A stretch of DNA of 13,779 bases from Gammaproteobacteria bacterium (GTDB taxonomy: Bacteria > Aquificota > Aquificia > Aquificales > QOAS01), in NCBI GenBank assembly GCA_003972855.1, contig QOAS01000174.1, positions 1 through 13,779 of the forward strand, read 5' to 3'. A program made the translations under genes and the position numbers. Below, in pieces: positions 13,123 through 13,779 of the stretch (positions within the stretch are counted from its first letter, which is position 1; each line of letters starts with the position of its first letter). The notes under the pieces are model-generated. The model worked only from the letters and a program-made list of their open reading frames with translations. It was not told the origin of the DNA and did not search any database.

Positions 13123-13770
13123 TCAAAAAACAAATCTTTTCCCGTTTTCTATTACTTTCTCCAAAACTTCCCTTCCAAACAGATACTCTACCAAGGTGTA
13201 TTCTAAAGCTATGTTTGTATTTAATAAAAGCGGATTATCTGTATTTACGGTTATTTTTAGCTCCTCAACTAATTTAGGTTGAGACAGTATAGGATGGTCT
13301 TTAAAGGAAACTATGTTGTAGAGAATTATATTAGAAGAGGGACAAGTTTCTACAGCTACACTATTTTTCTTAACGAGTTCAATAACCAATTGCTGAATTT
13401 GGTCCAAAAATGATAGTTGGTCTTCAAAGGACATCCTTTCTATGGGTAAAAGCGGGGCTATAGTTTTCCGTTTATTTTTCCTTTTTATCCTATCCATCAT
13501 TGGTTTTATAATTCTTAAATGTATTCTTTTTGTTTTTGGAATATCTTTAAAAACCTCCTGAAAAGTGTTATATAAAACTCTATAAATTGGATTTTGGTTT
13601 CTATATGAGGAAGCTTTTGAATAAAGTATATGTATAAAACCCAAATTGTTATAAATTTCATTTAATCCTAAGTAAAAGTCCCCTTTAGCCAATTCCGATA
13701 TTTCTTTTACGAAATCTTTATCATCTTTGTTTTCTTCTTCAGTATTAAAAAATTCGTTAAAAAATTTCAT
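13123..13770 (-). CDS. Adenosine deaminase-like protein, C-terminal part (possibly continuing beyond the window)
   Basis: The last third carries the end of an adenosine/AMP deaminase barrel: VETCPSSNIIL (140-150, as in adenosine deaminase CPTSN), DHPIL (158-162), ITVNTDNP (173-180, counterpart of NTDDP whose first Asp binds zinc), and NTNIALEY (184-191). The zinc-binding H-x-H, the HAGE glutamate and the RIGHG histidine are not found in the visible part. In the usual spacing RIGHG would lie about 20-40 residues before CPSSN, where there is instead a Lys/Arg-rich and helical segment (80-135). The ATG at 13770 has GAGG five bases upstream, giving 215 residues, but the frame is open to the window edge, so it may be the tail of a larger protein. 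AT-rich codon use (about 25-33% GC in sampled lines) unlike its neighbours suggests transfer. Confidence 0.6.
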   Translation of the reverse strand: MKFFNEFFNTEEENKDDKDFVKEISELAKGDFYLGLNEIYNNLGFIHILYSKASSYRNQNPIYRVLYNTFQEVFKDIPKTKRIHLRIIKPMMDRIKRKNKRKTIAPLLPIERMSFEDQLSFLDQIQQLVIELVKKNSVAVETCPSSNIILYNIVSFKDHPILSQPKLVEELKITVNTDNPLLLNTNIALEYTLVEYLFGREVLEKVIENGKRFVF

Positions 13771-13779
13771 TATTTCCTC

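Overview
The window reads as chromosomal DNA of a thermophilic bacterium, most likely from the Aquificota (Aquifex relatives). The indications are a TrmB with a long C-terminal extension of the kind known from Aquifex, very tight gene packing, Lys/Glu/Arg-rich proteins, housekeeping genes scattered in short operons on alternating strands, and a tRNA without an encoded CCA. The genus cannot be fixed from the sequence alone.

Layout. 1-1774 (minus): an operon fabI > trmB > hisF; only the first ten codons of hisF lie inside the window. Overlapping divergent promoters separate it from argH (1849-3225, plus). argH meets a HIT-family hydrolase gene (minus) with overlapping stop codons. From 3850 to 6881 (plus) runs a five-gene nickel-type ECF importer operon, nikK-nikM-nikL-nikQ-nikO. 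It ends overlapping a convergent Uma2-type nuclease-fold gene (6861-7445, minus). Next come tRNA-Arg(CCG) and ribF, close together on the plus strand. ribF shares its stop region with fabH (minus). fabH is divergent from a stand-alone C-terminal half of UvrB (9438-10220), which abuts an unrecognised 70-residue protein gene (minus). Then follow a class I aminotransferase (aspC-like) and a convergent radical-SAM gene of the KamA family (11679-12812, minus).

After about 12830 the DNA changes character. GC falls to roughly 25-33% in sample lines, against about 50% in a sampled argH line. A 310-base stretch with no gene is followed by the C-terminal part of an adenosine-deaminase-like protein that runs to the right edge. 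This looks like the start of an accessory island and is the most likely place for something unusual, possibly a defence gene, but most of it lies outside the window.

How the genes work together. fabI and fabH both serve type II fatty-acid synthesis but sit in different transcription units. argH and hisF are amino-acid biosynthesis genes; the aspC-like aminotransferase probably serves transamination. The nik genes form one transporter: two exported or anchored extracytoplasmic proteins, a substrate-binding membrane protein, the coupling membrane protein and one ATPase. The main oddities are the half-length UvrB, a KamA homologue that has lost the lysine-binding aspartates, the deaminase-like fragment, three convergent gene pairs with the same 4-base stop-codon overlap, and several genes without a Shine-Dalgarno sequence.
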